DNA from: Prosopocoilus inquinatus
Lineage: Eukaryota > Arthropoda > Insecta > Coleoptera > Lucanidae
Direction of reading: 5' to 3'
DNA: 64,000 bases
Assembly (NCBI GenBank): GCA_036172665.1
Contig: CM069872.1
Coordinates: 56,220,101 to 56,284,100 of the forward strand
This document shows, one piece after another, positions 35,566 to 46,344 of the stretch; within the stretch, counting starts at the first letter, position 1; each line of letters starts with the position of its first letter. The notes below the pieces were generated by a model, which was not told the DNA's origin, ran no database searches, and saw only the letters and a list, made by a program, of their open reading frames with translations. The position numbers were made by a program, and so were the translations under genes.

Positions 35566-36889
35566 AGTCAGGCTTCTACTTTTCGAAGAAAAAAAAATAA
35601 AACAAAGAAATCATTTTGCCAATTTAAAAACAAAACACGTACGAACGATTTTTTTTTAAAGAATCAAAAACCAGGCAACACCTTTTGTTTAAGAACAAAA
35701 CGACAAAACAAGAAAAAAAAGACATTAAATCACAACAGCAACGGACGGATCACGATCGTCTTTTATTTTGTACTTAAATCCGATTCAAGTAAAATGTGTA
35801 TCCTCAGTCTGATACGAATTACTTTTCGAAAACGTGTTTTTTCCCGCGCAAAGGAAAATAATTGACGATCGCTCAATAACAAAATGATAAGAAAATCCTC
35901 GGCCGTGAGGAATTGCACTACGTTTCGCAACACAGCAATACATAGTATAAAAAAGAAAAACTGAAGACAAAACATCAAAAACTATATATAAATAGACTAA
36001 ACAAACAAATGAACCAAGAAACAAAACCAAAACATGCACACGGAAAACGAAAGACCAAAATGAACGATGCACGTTTGGTCATGTGATTATTAAAAAAAAA
36101 AAACAAACGACGCCTGTCGACAGTCGATTTAAAAATAAAACCTCATAAAACCAGCTAATTAGAGTAGTGAGAAAAAACAAGGAATCGAGAAACAAAATAG
36201 TAAAAAGCGAAAAACCAAATTTGAACAAATCCACGTGTTCGGTGCGAGTAATCAAAAATCTTGAATCTAAAAAAAAAAAAACAAAACAAAACAAAAGACG
36301 ACTGCTTAAATGTGAAATATTCAAAAGCGACATAAAATAATTGAAGACAAAACGTTTAAAAAACAAACGCAAAATAAACGACGCCCGTCGCTGTCGATTT
36401 GAAAATAAAACGTCGCAAAGAAAAAATTAATTAGAGCCACCAGAAAAAAAAAATTAAGAATCAAGAAGAAACAAAATTCCAAAAAAGCAAAAGACCAAAA
36501 CGAACAAATCACGTGTTCGGTGCGAGTAATTAAAATTCTCGAGTACAATTAAAAAAACAAAAAAAAATTACAAAATAGAGCGCTTAAAGGCGAAGTATTT
36601 GAAACAATATTAAACAAAACAAAAAAAAAAACTAAGAATAACTAACCATAGATAGTAGTAGATAGACAAAAAAAATAATCATTTCGAACAAACAAAAAAA
36701 AATCACGTCGGGTTTCCGGAAACAGAAAATCAAAAAGCGCGAGTGAGAATTAAAACTTAAAAAGAAACAAATGACATTCGATTTAAAGAATAGATTAGAT
36801 TGAACTCGAATTCATAGTCATGGCACGCACGATCATTTAAAAGCGTTCAAGTTTTTAAGGTCCATTTAATTTTTGTTTTTTCGTTTTTC

Positions 36890-37560
36890 TTTTTTATGGC
36901 AAGCTAGTTTGTTATTTTATTTAATTTTTTTTTTTGTACTGTCGCCCTGTGCTGTTTGTAAATTGAAGTAACTCATTTTTTTCTTTCCATTTCGTTTATC
37001 CATTCGCACTTAAACGAATCAATAACAGTTTAAACAGCGACACCCTACAGTCGCTTTTTGACCTTACATTGCATTAGATTAGACAAATTGAAGCCAATTT
37101 GCTACATAATAAGTCATCGCGTGCAAGGCGGCCATGCTTGCTGTCAAAGCATAATGAAAGTTTTAAAAAGATTGCAAATCGTTTTTGATTGAAGCTTCCG
37201 AGCTACTCTTCTGCTAAAGACGCCCCAAATATGGCTGAAACAGCTGTAAAGAGGCTGCTCGGGCGTTTCACCGCAATCAAAAACGATGCGCAACCATTTT
37301 TTTCAGAATTTATTTAAGTATTTAAAAGTGCTTCTAGTGCAATTTTTATTAGATTTTTAAAAACATTAAATTTTTTAAATTCGAATTAAATTTTTTTATT
37401 TTAATTCGTGTAGGGAAAGCTAGTTGCCAATTTTTTTTTAGTACTGCCGCCCTGTGCTGTTTGTAAATTGAAGCAAGTCTTTTTTTCTTTTCATTTCGTT
37501 CGTCCGTTCGTACTTGAACGGATTTATTTAAGTGATTAAAAACGTTTTTAGTGCAGTTTT
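36890..37560 (+). repeat. Direct repeat around the second structured element
   Basis: 'ccgccctgtgctgtttgtaa' with 'attgaag' and 'catttcgtt' occurs at about 36944-37005 and again at 37443-37505, roughly 500 bp apart. The intervening stretch includes the structured repeat copy at 37178-37287. Confidence 0.7.
37178..37287. repeat. ~110-bp structured repeat, copy B (three-way-junction fold)
   Basis: The outer inverted ends 'atcgtttttgattg' and 'caatcaaaaacgat' are perfect here. The inner stem is 'ccgagc' with 'gctcgg', changing one T-A pair of copy A (32700-32815) to C-G: a compensatory difference. Further stems are 'gcc'/'ggc' and 'cagc'/'gctg'. 'ctaaaga' replaces copy A's 'ctgaaga'. Confidence 0.75.
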
Positions 37561-39586
37561 TTGTTGGTTTTATCCCGAAAACGTAATATTTTATATTTTC
37601 CCCGTAAAACATGACGTCGAATCTTTTACTAATTTGGTTTAGCTAGAACAATCAAGAGCCACCCTGTATATATTTACAGATTGGATACAGGATCTTCATA
37701 ATTGATTGTATCCCGCGTGACCAAGTTCTACTTGATGTATACATAGAGTTAGACGTTTAATACTATAAAACGATTGGCAGAACTGCCTCGTCATGCAATG
37801 CAAGTTGCTAATTTTCACAGTAGCGTCCATCATTCAGGAGTTTATGAATTTTACGTGAATTTTAGCCAACCATTATACCATGAGTTTTTTTTTATAAGTA
37901 TACATAAATTGTACATTTGTAAATAACCATAATTCAATCCAAACAAGTTTTAAAAATAGAGAAATTCATATAAAAGAATCAAAACACGTTTGGATCACGA
38001 TTTTGTGAGCGAAAGAAAGCACCCCGTAGCAAGGGTGTATACCTTTATAAAAAAACTTGTCAACGCATTGTTTTACTGCAATCTGTAGGCAACCAACTAC
38101 ACATATGCAATGGGTTGACATGTTTTTTTTTTATAAGTATACATAGCAACGGTGTATACTTTTACTTTTTTTTATAAAAGTATACACCGTTGCTATGTAT
38201 ACTTATAAAAAAAAAAAAAAAAAACGCATGGTAGGTATTGGTTTGGTACGTCATAGCGTTGTAGGTCATGTGTGCCACGAGATTAAATAAAAGACCCGAC
38301 GAATACCAGTATAACAAATTCAAGCAATTAAATTATTGCGTTTGTGTAAAGTTTAAAGTGAACTTTAATCTGGTATTTATCTTAAATCATCTGTTTTCGG
38401 TGCACGTTGCATTTAAGCATGTCACAGAAGCGACGATGCGGCGATAAGAAAATTGCTTAATGGCCGTTTCGTAACAACTATTAATAAAACTTCACCGAAC
38501 AATTTCATCATTAAAAAAAAAAAAAGGCAACAAATTAATTTTCCTTCTCCTCCTCCTTAACTTCCATGACACAAATTCGATGATTTATCTTCTTGTCCAA
38601 CAAAATATACGAATTTGGTCATTTCTATATTCCATTCAATTTATTTTATTAAATTATAATTAAGAGCTTTAATAAAAAAATACTCACCCAACGTTTCGGC
38701 CTCTGCAACTCCTCCCGATGACATCGTATACGTGCCCCCAAACTAAGACTAAGCCAATGACGTGCCCACGAGAGAGATTAAAAGAAAAATCGCGTGCTTA
38801 TCTCATGCAAATTTCATCTCGACGCTCAAGTAGGACCTTTGTCATCAACACCACAACAATCAAGATCAAGTAATTCAGTCAGATAATCTAGATTACGATA
38901 TCTTTTCACTAACGCGATCGAGAGTGCAGGTAGTGAACAAAATTGAAAAAAAAAAAAATAATAATGAGCAAACAACCAGCAAGAAGGGCGGCAACAGGTA
39001 GATACTAATTGGTCAACTTTCCAAAGGCTCTCTGGTGCGCTGGGTTTGGTTAATATAATTAGTGCAAATTGAATGTTAATGGTCAAGTGGCCTTCACTTA
39101 CGTGTGTGGTATACGCATGTGGACAAAATATTTTTCACTTACATAATAAATAAATACTTATTTTAGAATAACATTTAAAGTAAACTTATGGGTTCCTAAA
39201 AAATATTAATTAAGTCAAGGGGGTGGTGGATTTACCCCCCTCCCCCCCTTCTATTCTTGCAAATTCACCTTCTACAAAGCTACATTACGGTGAACAGCAG
39301 CAAGAAAAAATTCACCGACCATTTGTCCTGTTCCGAATAAAAAAGAACGAAAAGTTGGTGTTATTCAAATCCAGGTCCAGATATTTTTTTGTATGTGTAC
39401 ATTGATCAATTTCGGTTGGCAATACAACCAAGAGCATTTTCTTATTCAACCGTTTGCAACACTGCAACCGGATATGTTCTGTTGATTTATTTGACAGGTA
39501 TTTGACGCAGCGACAAATTTCTAGGTTATCTCCGGCGTTTATGGTGCGTTCTCAATCAAACGATGCGCATTTGCGTCACCTGGGTT
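37561..39586. other. Intergenic, no gene recognised
   Basis: Contains a fragment of the dispersed repeat with 'agcgaaagaaagcacc' (about 37900-38025) and the hairpin element listed next. The 86-codon minus frame at 38826-39086 has no recognisable domain. Confidence 0.4.
38123..38214. repeat. Near-perfect 40-bp-arm hairpin
   Basis: Left arm 38123-38164 (with 'ataagtatacatagcaacgg' and 'tgtatactttta') and right arm 38173-38214 are reverse complements around an 8-nt loop. Pieces of the same arm sequence ('gtagcaagggtgtatacc', about 38027; 'ataagtatacata', about 37895) are nearby, suggesting a larger nested element. Confidence 0.85.
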
Positions 39587-40074
39587 GCGTTCAGAAATTG
39601 TGTAGAGAGAACACTTCGAGCGTTTAAAATGGAGAACAAAATGCACAAAGTGTTCTCGCTACACGATTTCTGAACGCGTTGGACGTTTAAAATGGAAAGC
39701 AAAATGCACAAAGTGTTCGCGCTACACGATTTCTGAACGCGTTGGACGTTTAAAATGGAAAGCAAAAGCACAAAGTGCTCTCGCTACACGATTTCTGAAA
39801 GCGTCGAGCGTTTAAAATGGAAAGCAAAAGCACAAAGTGTTCGCGCTACACGATTTCTGAACGCGTTGGACGTTCAAAATGGAAAGCAAAATGCTCGCTA
39901 CACGATTTCTGAACGCGTCGGGCGTTTAAAATGGAAAGCAAAATGTACAAAGTATTCTCCCTACACGATTTCTGAACGCGTTGGACGTTTAAAACGAAAT
40001 GCACAAAATAAGAGAGAGAGAAAGAATATTACCCAAAGCGCGCTCTCTTTTATTTCTGAACGGGCCCCTGCTGT
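39587..40074. mobile_element. MITE of the 'gcgttcag' family with an internal 63-bp tandem expansion
   Basis: Begins with 'ttgcgttcagaaattgtg' and ends with 'ttatttctgaacgggcccc', like the 135-bp family members. Between them a ~63-bp unit ('acgatttctgaacgcg', 'gacgtttaaaatgg', 'aaagcaaaatgcacaaa', 'gtgttcgcgctac') is repeated about six or seven times (39600-40000). Small frames on both strands are repeat by-products. Confidence 0.85.
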
Positions 40075-40089
40075 AGAAACAGTGTCCGG

Positions 40090-40131
40090 TTAATTCAAAT
40101 GCATGGCAACCGTTCCTTTTGAATTAACCAA
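40090..40131. repeat. Short hairpin
   Basis: 'ggttaattcaaa' and 'tttgaattaacc' are perfect inverted repeats around an ~18-nt loop. Confidence 0.6.
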
Positions 40132-40308
40132 TCACCACTTGCAACGCAGTTAAAGCCAACGCATTTCACTTGACTGAAAACGCTGTCCTTCGAACAGCGA
40201 ATTCAAAATATCTTGGAAATGTCAGCTGTCAATGTCAAACAGCGTCAGCAATCGGAAGTTGCTCTGGTCGTACCCTCCAAAAAAAAAAAAAAAAGAAAAC
40301 TGGCTTTG

Positions 40309-40598
40309 TATCAAGTGATCAAGTAGAACACTTTGAGTTGGCAACACTGAATTTAATTTGAAATGGTAAAACTGGAGTAACTTCCTGTTTGTTGGCGATT
40401 TGACGCTGACAAGTGTTTCAGATTCAAAGTAAACGCTCGACGTAAACTAAGATTTTGTCGCTTATGTCGCTTAGTCAAATATCTCATCTGTCAAATTAAT
40501 CAACAAAACATATCCAATTGCAGTACTGCAAACAGTTGAATGAGAAAAAGCTCTTAATTGTGTTGCCAACTCAAATATTTCTACTTGATCACTTTGTA
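40309..40598. mobile_element. ~290-bp MITE with ~35-bp TIRs
   Basis: The left end 'atcaagtgatcaagtagaa' with 'ttgagttggcaaca' is matched by the reverse complement of the right end 'tgttgccaactcaaat' with 'ctacttgatcac'. The interior is non-coding. A diverged relative lies near 22930-23000. Confidence 0.85.
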
Positions 40599-40617
40599 GA
40601 ACGAACAACCAAAATAT

Positions 40618-40741
40618 GAACGACGAATAGAATTCTATTTTTTGTGACGTCACGTCGTTTCTACTCTGCTGCTTATCGCATTTACGGCGAGCGTTTGCCG
40701 TTGCTAAGCGACGTCAGAAAAATAGAATTCTATTCGCCGTG
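40618..40741. mobile_element. ~122-bp MITE with CRE palindrome (copy 1)
   Basis: Terminal inverted repeats 'cgacgaatagaattctattt' and the reverse complement of 'aatagaattctattcgccg'. A TGACGTCA palindrome lies just inside the left end and 'gacgtca' inside the right. Copies 2 and 3 are at 41173-41309 and 59899-60012. Confidence 0.9.
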
Positions 40742-41020
40742 ATCCTGACACTGAAACAAAGAAAATTTTGACGTCATTGTAAAATGTCATCTGGCAACTT
40801 GAGCACAAAACACAAAGAAGACAACGCAAGAAAAAACGAATAACGATGCCATTTGTTAAAAAAAAATCGAAAGTTAATCGAGAGTAAAATCGATCGTCTT
40901 TTGTTTGTTTCTTTTTTTTTTTTTTTTTTTAATTAACAGATTGCTAAATAACGGCCCTTTCCCCGCTAAACTTGAAATGTACCTCAGCCACGGCACTGTT
41001 TTGTTAAATGCCACAACTGC

Positions 41021-41160
41021 GGGGGCCCGTTCAGGAATAAGAACAAAGCGCACTCTGGGTAATATTCTTTCTCTCTCTGACGTAAGTCCATTTGTGCATT
41101 TTGCTTTCCATTTTAAACGCCTAAAATGCTCTTCTGATACAGTTTCTGAACGCGCCCCAG
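41021..41160. mobile_element. ~140-bp MITE ('gggggcccgttcag' family)
   Basis: Left end 'gggggcccgttcaggaat', right end 'gtttctgaacgcgcccc' in inverted orientation. The interior has 'gtaatattctttctctctct' and 'catttgtgcattttgctttc'. Same family as 21838-21974, 39587-40074, 41450-41590 and 45077-45213. Confidence 0.85.
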
Positions 41161-41172
41161 CGCGATCCCGTA

Positions 41173-41309
41173 TAAGGATCATGACGAATAAGATTCTACT
41201 TTTGTGACGTCACATCGTCTCTAGGCGACTGCTTATTGTATGGCGAGCGTCTGTCGTTGCTAGGCAACGTGACGTCACAAAAATAGAATTCTATTAGTCG
41301 TGATCCCTA
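41173..41309. mobile_element. ~137-bp MITE with CRE palindromes (copy 2)
   Basis: Ends 'aggatcatgacgaata' and the reverse complement of 'attagtcgtgatccct'. TGACGTCA is present near both ends, with 'cgttgctaggcaacg' in the interior. Copy 1 is at 40618-40741, copy 3 at 59899-60012. Confidence 0.9.
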
Positions 41310-41449
41310 TACTCAACGACGATCTCGTGGAATTCTAGTGCAGTTTAAAAAAAATCGAAGGTTATCGAGAGTAAAATCGATTGGCTTTTGTTTTTTTTTT
41401 AATTACCAGATTGCTAAATAATGGCCGTTTTGTTAAATACCACAACTGC

Positions 41450-41590
41450 GGGGGCCCGTTCAGAAATAAGAACAGAGCGCACTCTGGGTAATATTCTTTC
41501 TCTCTCTCACGTAAGTCCATTTGTGCATTTTGTTTTCCATTTTAAACGCCTAAAGTGCTCTCCTGATGCAGTTTCTGAACGCGCCCCAGC
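41450..41590. mobile_element. ~140-bp MITE ('gggggcccgttcag' family)
   Basis: Nearly identical to 41021-41160 and part of the same local duplication, with the same inverted ends and interior blocks. Confidence 0.85.
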
Positions 41591-42747
41591 CAAGACGATC
41601 TCGTGCAATTCTAGTGCAGTTTTATTAAGCGTCTGGTGAAAGTAGGCTATTACCAACAGCTGGCAACACTGATTACAGTTACGATCTAGACCCACAATCC
41701 AAAAGTATAAATCGTGATTCGAATAGTTTGGATTTGTTGCAGCAAGACACCTCAGATTTGTATCTATAATTCATTGACAATCCACCTGTGTAAATAGCTG
41801 CAGTTCAATTCAAACGTGTCTTAAAAATACCGATCAGGATTGAAAGTAATCCGTTTGCAAAAAAAAAGAACGGCCGTCATTGAATCTAAACGCGCAATGT
41901 TGCGTTCGGATCACGATTTTGCGAGCGAAAGAAAGCACCTTACGTCGAAACACGGGCATCTTGAAATGTACCTCGACCACGGCATGCTAACCTTGAAACG
42001 TACCTTAGCCACGGCACAAATGCAACTCTAACGGCGTTATCTGTTACTATTTTCAGAGAAGTAAAATGACGGATCTGCTGTCAACCTCAAAACTTTTTAT
42101 GCGATTGCGATTAATGTCATTGTTTGATGCAATTTCGCTTTGCTAAATTTATGGCTTTGTCCGTTTGCGTTGCTCTAACAGCTTCAAGTAGAATAAACAA
42201 AACGTTTGCGGATTCATATTTCGTACATCCCTTTGACGTTTAATTGACAAAAACAATGGATGGCGTCGAGGACGTAAATCCTGGTCCTCAAAACATGAAA
42301 TGTCCCGACAGAAGTGTCGCTTCTGATGTTCTGTGATCTAGCAGGAAGCGAACGCCCAACGCTCAGTATAATTCTACCTTTAATTATTTTTTATTTGATC
42401 GCATCGCACGTTATTATAAGGATTGTCTTTTTTCTTTTTTTTTTTTTAATTTGACGTTAACGCATACAAACAAAAGCATGGACGCCAAATTAAAAAAAAA
42501 GACGCCTCGAAACCCATCAACCTTCTTTCTTTTCACTTTTTTTTTTTTTTTTAATCGGTCTATAAAACAGGTAAGCCCAAATTGATTATTAATAACTTTT
42601 CACAATGATAATCACCGTGTATAATTAGAAACACCTACTGCACACACACGCGCGCGCGTCAGCGCTCCTAATTTGATTTGATTTGATTTCGAGCGATCCG
42701 ATCCGATTGCATTTTAATCGCAGGCGCGTTCAAGCTTCAACTGCAAC
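41591..42747. other. Upstream region of the first gustatory receptor module
   Basis: Contains a dispersed-repeat copy (41690-41945, with 'agcgaaagaaagcacc') and two copies of the 'gtacctcagcc'-type motif (41960-41985, 41992-42016). Closer to the gene there are T-runs, CA/CG dinucleotides and (atttg)n just before the start. No promoter element could be assigned. Confidence 0.4.
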
Positions 42748-43861
42748 ATGAACTTTAAAGCGCTAGCGATTTCGCCAGCCGCGAACGTTTACGACGTTCT
42801 GGCACCGCTGTTCGCGGTTTCGAAAATTTTGGGCCTGGGCCCTTTCAGGTTCGTGCGGGGCGATCGGCGGGAGCCCCTGCAACCCCATTTCGGCGTAATC
42901 ACGCTGCTGAGATTCCTGCTGATGGCGGCTGGCATGTACTACGTTGATGGCTTGACCGAACGTGTTGTCTTTACCGGGACCATAGCGAAGCTAGCGCTGC
43001 TTTCCGAGCTGTACTTGGGCACGTTCGCTACGGCAGTCGCTTTGGTGATGGCCGTCGCCAATCAGAGGGCGCTCGTTTCTGCAATCGCAAGAATAAACAG
43101 CATCGACGAGGAACTAAAAGACATCAAGAGCCTAAACGCTGGACAGCGTCGCTTGCAGAAATGCGTTTACGCCCAAATTGCGTTCCTAACGGTCGTATTC
43201 TTCTGCAACATAACCTTGCAGGCTTTTAGCGACACCGACGCAATGTTGCTCGGGTACAGCTGCTTCAACGTGGTGGATTATATAACATCGATGATGACGT
43301 GTCAGTACGTCAATCTGTTGCTGATAATGCGACAGCGCTTTGTTTGGCTGAACGCACGCGTAAGAAACCTCGGGCGATACCACAACAAAACGACGAAACT
43401 CGTCGCCCCACTCGGTATTAATAACTGTTTTAAAGCGACGTGCTTCTACAGGGAGAACGAAAAAAAACGGGCGGTAGAATTTTTGGGGAAACTCTACTAT
43501 AAACTGTGTGACATATCCAAGGTTGTCAATCGAATTTACGCAGTGCAGCTTCTCGTCTTGATTGGCTGCAGCTTCATCATGATAACCACGCAGTTAATCA
43601 ACGCCTATTTCATCTTGACAATACCCGGAGAAGGCGACGCGATCTCTTATTTGCTGCTGCTGATTTACGTCAGTAAAATTTTGCTGAAGTTATTTGCAAT
43701 CGTTGCAACTTCCGAAAGCGTTTCCGCCAAGGTAAATAATTAAAGGGGGCGGGAGGAAAGGGGATAGCTAGGTAAAATAATTCGCCCGTTTATTTTAGGC
43801 TCACGACACTGGAGTTTATTTGCACGACCTGTGGCAGCTGATGACGGAATGCAGACAGGAG
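42748..43861 (+). CDS. Gustatory receptor, module 1 (exons 1-2 only)
   Basis: Seven-transmembrane insect chemoreceptor (Gr family) of the plasma membrane of chemosensory neurons; ligand unknown. Exon 1 is 42748-43731 (ATG start, 328 codons, phase 0) and exon 2 is 43799-43861 (21 codons, 'AHDTGVYLHDLWQLMTECRQ'), joined by a 67-bp GT-AG intron. Exon 1 aligns along its length with the second receptor at 50108: 'DVLAPLFAVSKILG' against 'DTLIPVFVLSKILG', 'SSFNVVDYI'-like blocks, 'MRQRFVWLN', and 'QLLVLIGCSFIMITTQLINAY'. Exon 2 ends in phase 0 at a GTAATG donor. The two C-terminal exons that should carry TM7 and TYhhhhhQF were not found between here and 50 kb. A 102-bp MITE sits 80 bp downstream. 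Either the gene is truncated or it uses the C-terminal exons at 51881-52105. Confidence 0.85.
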
Positions 43862-43941
43862 GTAATGATTAAAGCGAGGATTAAAAAGTCTCTCTGCCTC
43901 AAAGTTTCTCGATGCGATCGCTCGAAATCATCGGGAACGAT

Positions 43942-44043
43942 GCTCACCTTAAATGATACCACCATTTGACAGTTTCGCGCAGTCTTTACGCTGAATGTTC
44001 TTAAGGGTGTGGTTCGCATGCAGGAGTATCATTTAAGTTGAGC
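43942..44043. mobile_element. 102-bp MITE (copy 2 of the 18105-18209 family)
   Basis: TIRs 'gctcaccttaaatgatacca' and the reverse complement of 'agtatcatttaagttgagc' agree at nearly every base for ~18 bp. The interior matches 18105-18209 in reverse. Confidence 0.9.
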
Positions 44044-45076
44044 GCCCAACGTCGGTACTATTTCATCCTCGCTCTGGCAATAATGTTAGGAGAAGGCGAA
44101 CAAAAGTTATTTTCGTTGCGTGCAATCAATATAGGCATCATCCGACTTAATTAGATCGCTCTGTGTATTTATTCATCATCCCGTGATGTTAATTATTTGT
44201 TATTAACTTTGCGTTTGTTTGCTGTTTTTTTGTTCCTGGTAAAATTAAATCAGGATGATGGGTCAAATGCCGACCATCTTGTTAATTACAAAATTTGAAG
44301 CATTTAGTTGCGTAAAAGGTGCGGTTGTGAAAATATGTACGTCCGAAATGGGAGTTAGTCATTGCGTAAGAAGTAAGATTAAAGTGAAGTCGTTGACTTT
44401 TTATGAGAAACAAAGGAACGTCGAGTGACTCAAAAATGGCGGCCCGGCGTACGTGACGTAACGCATCATTCTTAACAGGGTTGTGCTAATATTGCAGTCT
44501 CTCTCACGTTAATTAATTTATGTATTTTGTATCTCATCTAAGATTTACAAAAAAACATCAAGCATGGTTCACAATCAAACCTTCATGGTCAACTTCGACG
44601 CCAGATTAAAAAAAAAAACAAAAACACTCTACATAAACATAATTGAAACAGATAACAGAGACACCAAATAAGTTACACCGTGACTGAGAAAGACTCAATC
44701 GCGTTGCACTCAAACGTAAAGTTAATGAACGCATCCCTTAGTTATAGCCGAGATGATGGATGACACATGTCAAAATATGTTATATATAATCCGATTCGTA
44801 CCGATCAAAATTGTTGAGAACTTTATAAAGAAGCGTTTGAAACCCTACGTTGATTAACGGTTTCGTATTCCGCCTTCTGTGAGATTCTGAAACAGAATTC
44901 TAAACAGAAAGGAGCCCAAGAGCGCAACCTGAGGAACTCTGTACATTGAATTTAATTTGCTTAATAACTCAACATGCGTGTTTTATTTATTTATTTTTAT
45001 TAAAATTCGAATCTTTCTGTGTCAGTATTCGGTTTCTTGCCTTCTTTAATTTTTTTTGTCTCTTATTTTTAACTTA
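44044..45076. other. Intergenic, no gene recognised
   Basis: Unique AT-rich sequence. 'aaaaatggcggcccgg' (about 44434) resembles the ATG region of the duplicated segments at 10925 and 13870 but is followed by a stop. The missing C-terminal receptor exons were sought here and not seen. Confidence 0.4.
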
Positions 45077-45213
45077 CAGGGTTCGTTCAGGAACTGAAAA
45101 GAGCGCGCTCTGGGTAATATTCCGTCTCTCTCGTGTAAGTGATTTTGTGTATTTTGCTTTTCGTTTTAAACGCCCAAAGTGTTTTCCCGTTACAGTTTTT
45201 GAACGCAGCCCAG
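45077..45213. mobile_element. ~137-bp MITE ('gcgttcag' family), diverged
   Basis: Same blocks as 41021-41160 ('gagcgcgctctgggtaatat', 'tgtgtattttgctttt', 'gttttaaacgcccaaagtg') with more substitutions, and ends 'agggttcgttcag' / 'ttgaacgcagccc'. Confidence 0.75.
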
Positions 45214-46340
45214 CGTTAAAGTCCCACGTAACCAAATTAATTAGGAACGTTCGTTTCCCGGAAATTGGCGAGACTGTTTTCTCAATTAAAAAAAAAATAG
45301 TAACTGTCGCGAATAAAAAACAAAACAGAATTCTAATGTTTTCTTTCTGCGGGTGTTTTTTTTTTTAATTTGGCGTCGAAGTTGGCGGTGACGTGTTTAT
45401 TGTGAACGCAGCACGATTTTTGAAACAGCTGATATCTGTCATTTGTTTTGAGTTTTGATATACAGTGATAATCGTTCTTTTTCCGAATAAAATGGCGTTT
45501 TCGCAAGAACAGAAAATTTTCACGATGGAATCAAAGTTCCTCCGAAGAATTCCGCCAGCAATTTCCCGATTCATCGTTAACTTCGAAGAGTCGGAAAAGT
45601 GAGGTTAAGTACGGTCCTTAGTGGTAAGTTTAAACGTCAAATTGACAACTGTCATTTTGATATAAACTTTCAAAGCCAACTTTGACGCGATGCCAGATTT
45701 AAAAAAAAAACACTCTTTCTATCTTTATTTCTCGAGGAAAAGAGCGTTTACGCTTACAAACATAGTCGATTGTGTTTTGTTTTGTTTTGTTTTTTTTTAA
45801 TTTTTTTACGGAGTGAAAAGTCGAAAGCCCAGTGACGTTCGATTTTATTGATTTTATTTATTTTTTGGCGCCTTTGTTTGTTTCGTAAATTTAAAAACAA
45901 ATCGATCGTCTTTTGTTTCATCGACGTTGTGTAAGTATTGGTAAAAATAACCATTTTGGAATTATAAACCGTGATAATCTCTTTTCATTTCTGATTTGAC
46001 AATAGACGAATTCATTTGAATTTGACCATCTAATTCACCAACAGAAATTTTGAATTTGAATATCCAGAGTATACCAACACAACAAACGTTGAAGAAAAGT
46101 GTTGCCAATTTAATAAAACATCTGAAACATTTGCGGTCACTCGGTATGAATCGTTTGTTTTAAAATTCGTTGCATTATCGAATATCCTTACCATAAAACT
46201 GTATTTCCTTACTTTTTCCGTCGTCAAAATATTGTTGTAGCTGGGGTTGGACATTATTGTAATGCGGGGATTTTATTTTAAATTTTTTAATTCTTAAACA
46301 ATTTTTTTAATTCTTAAACAAATATTTCTGTTAAGGCATT
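45214..46340. other. Intergenic with dispersed-repeat fragments
   Basis: 45367-45500 is an inverted copy of 13318-13435. A short variant of the 'gatgccagattt' block is near 45683. The remainder is unique AT-rich sequence with T-runs. Confidence 0.4.
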
Positions 46341-46344
46341 TTCA

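Larger units (their letters stand above)
32100..36800. other. A-rich, T-poor low-complexity domain
   Basis: For about 4.7 kb the plus strand is dominated by strings such as 'aaaacaaaag', 'cgaaaa' and 'gaaaaac'. It includes a three-arm repeat around 32356-32662: one inverted and one direct copy of a block with 'gattcc', 'ttctgcgaa' and 'attcgcaatt'. Embedded elements (32700-32815, 33801-33956, 34121-34488, 35288-35565) are listed separately. The 175-codon Lys/Phe-rich frame at 32069-32596 is a composition artefact. Confidence 0.6.
40855..41640 (+). repeat. Direct duplication containing two MITE copies
   Basis: 'aaaaaatcgaaagttaatcg' with 'cagattgctaaata' and 'ccacaactgcgggggccc' at 40860-41030 recurs in slightly shorter form at 41345-41460, each followed by a copy of the ~135-bp MITE. 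The unit is therefore duplicated with a period near 430-490 bp. Confidence 0.8.
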
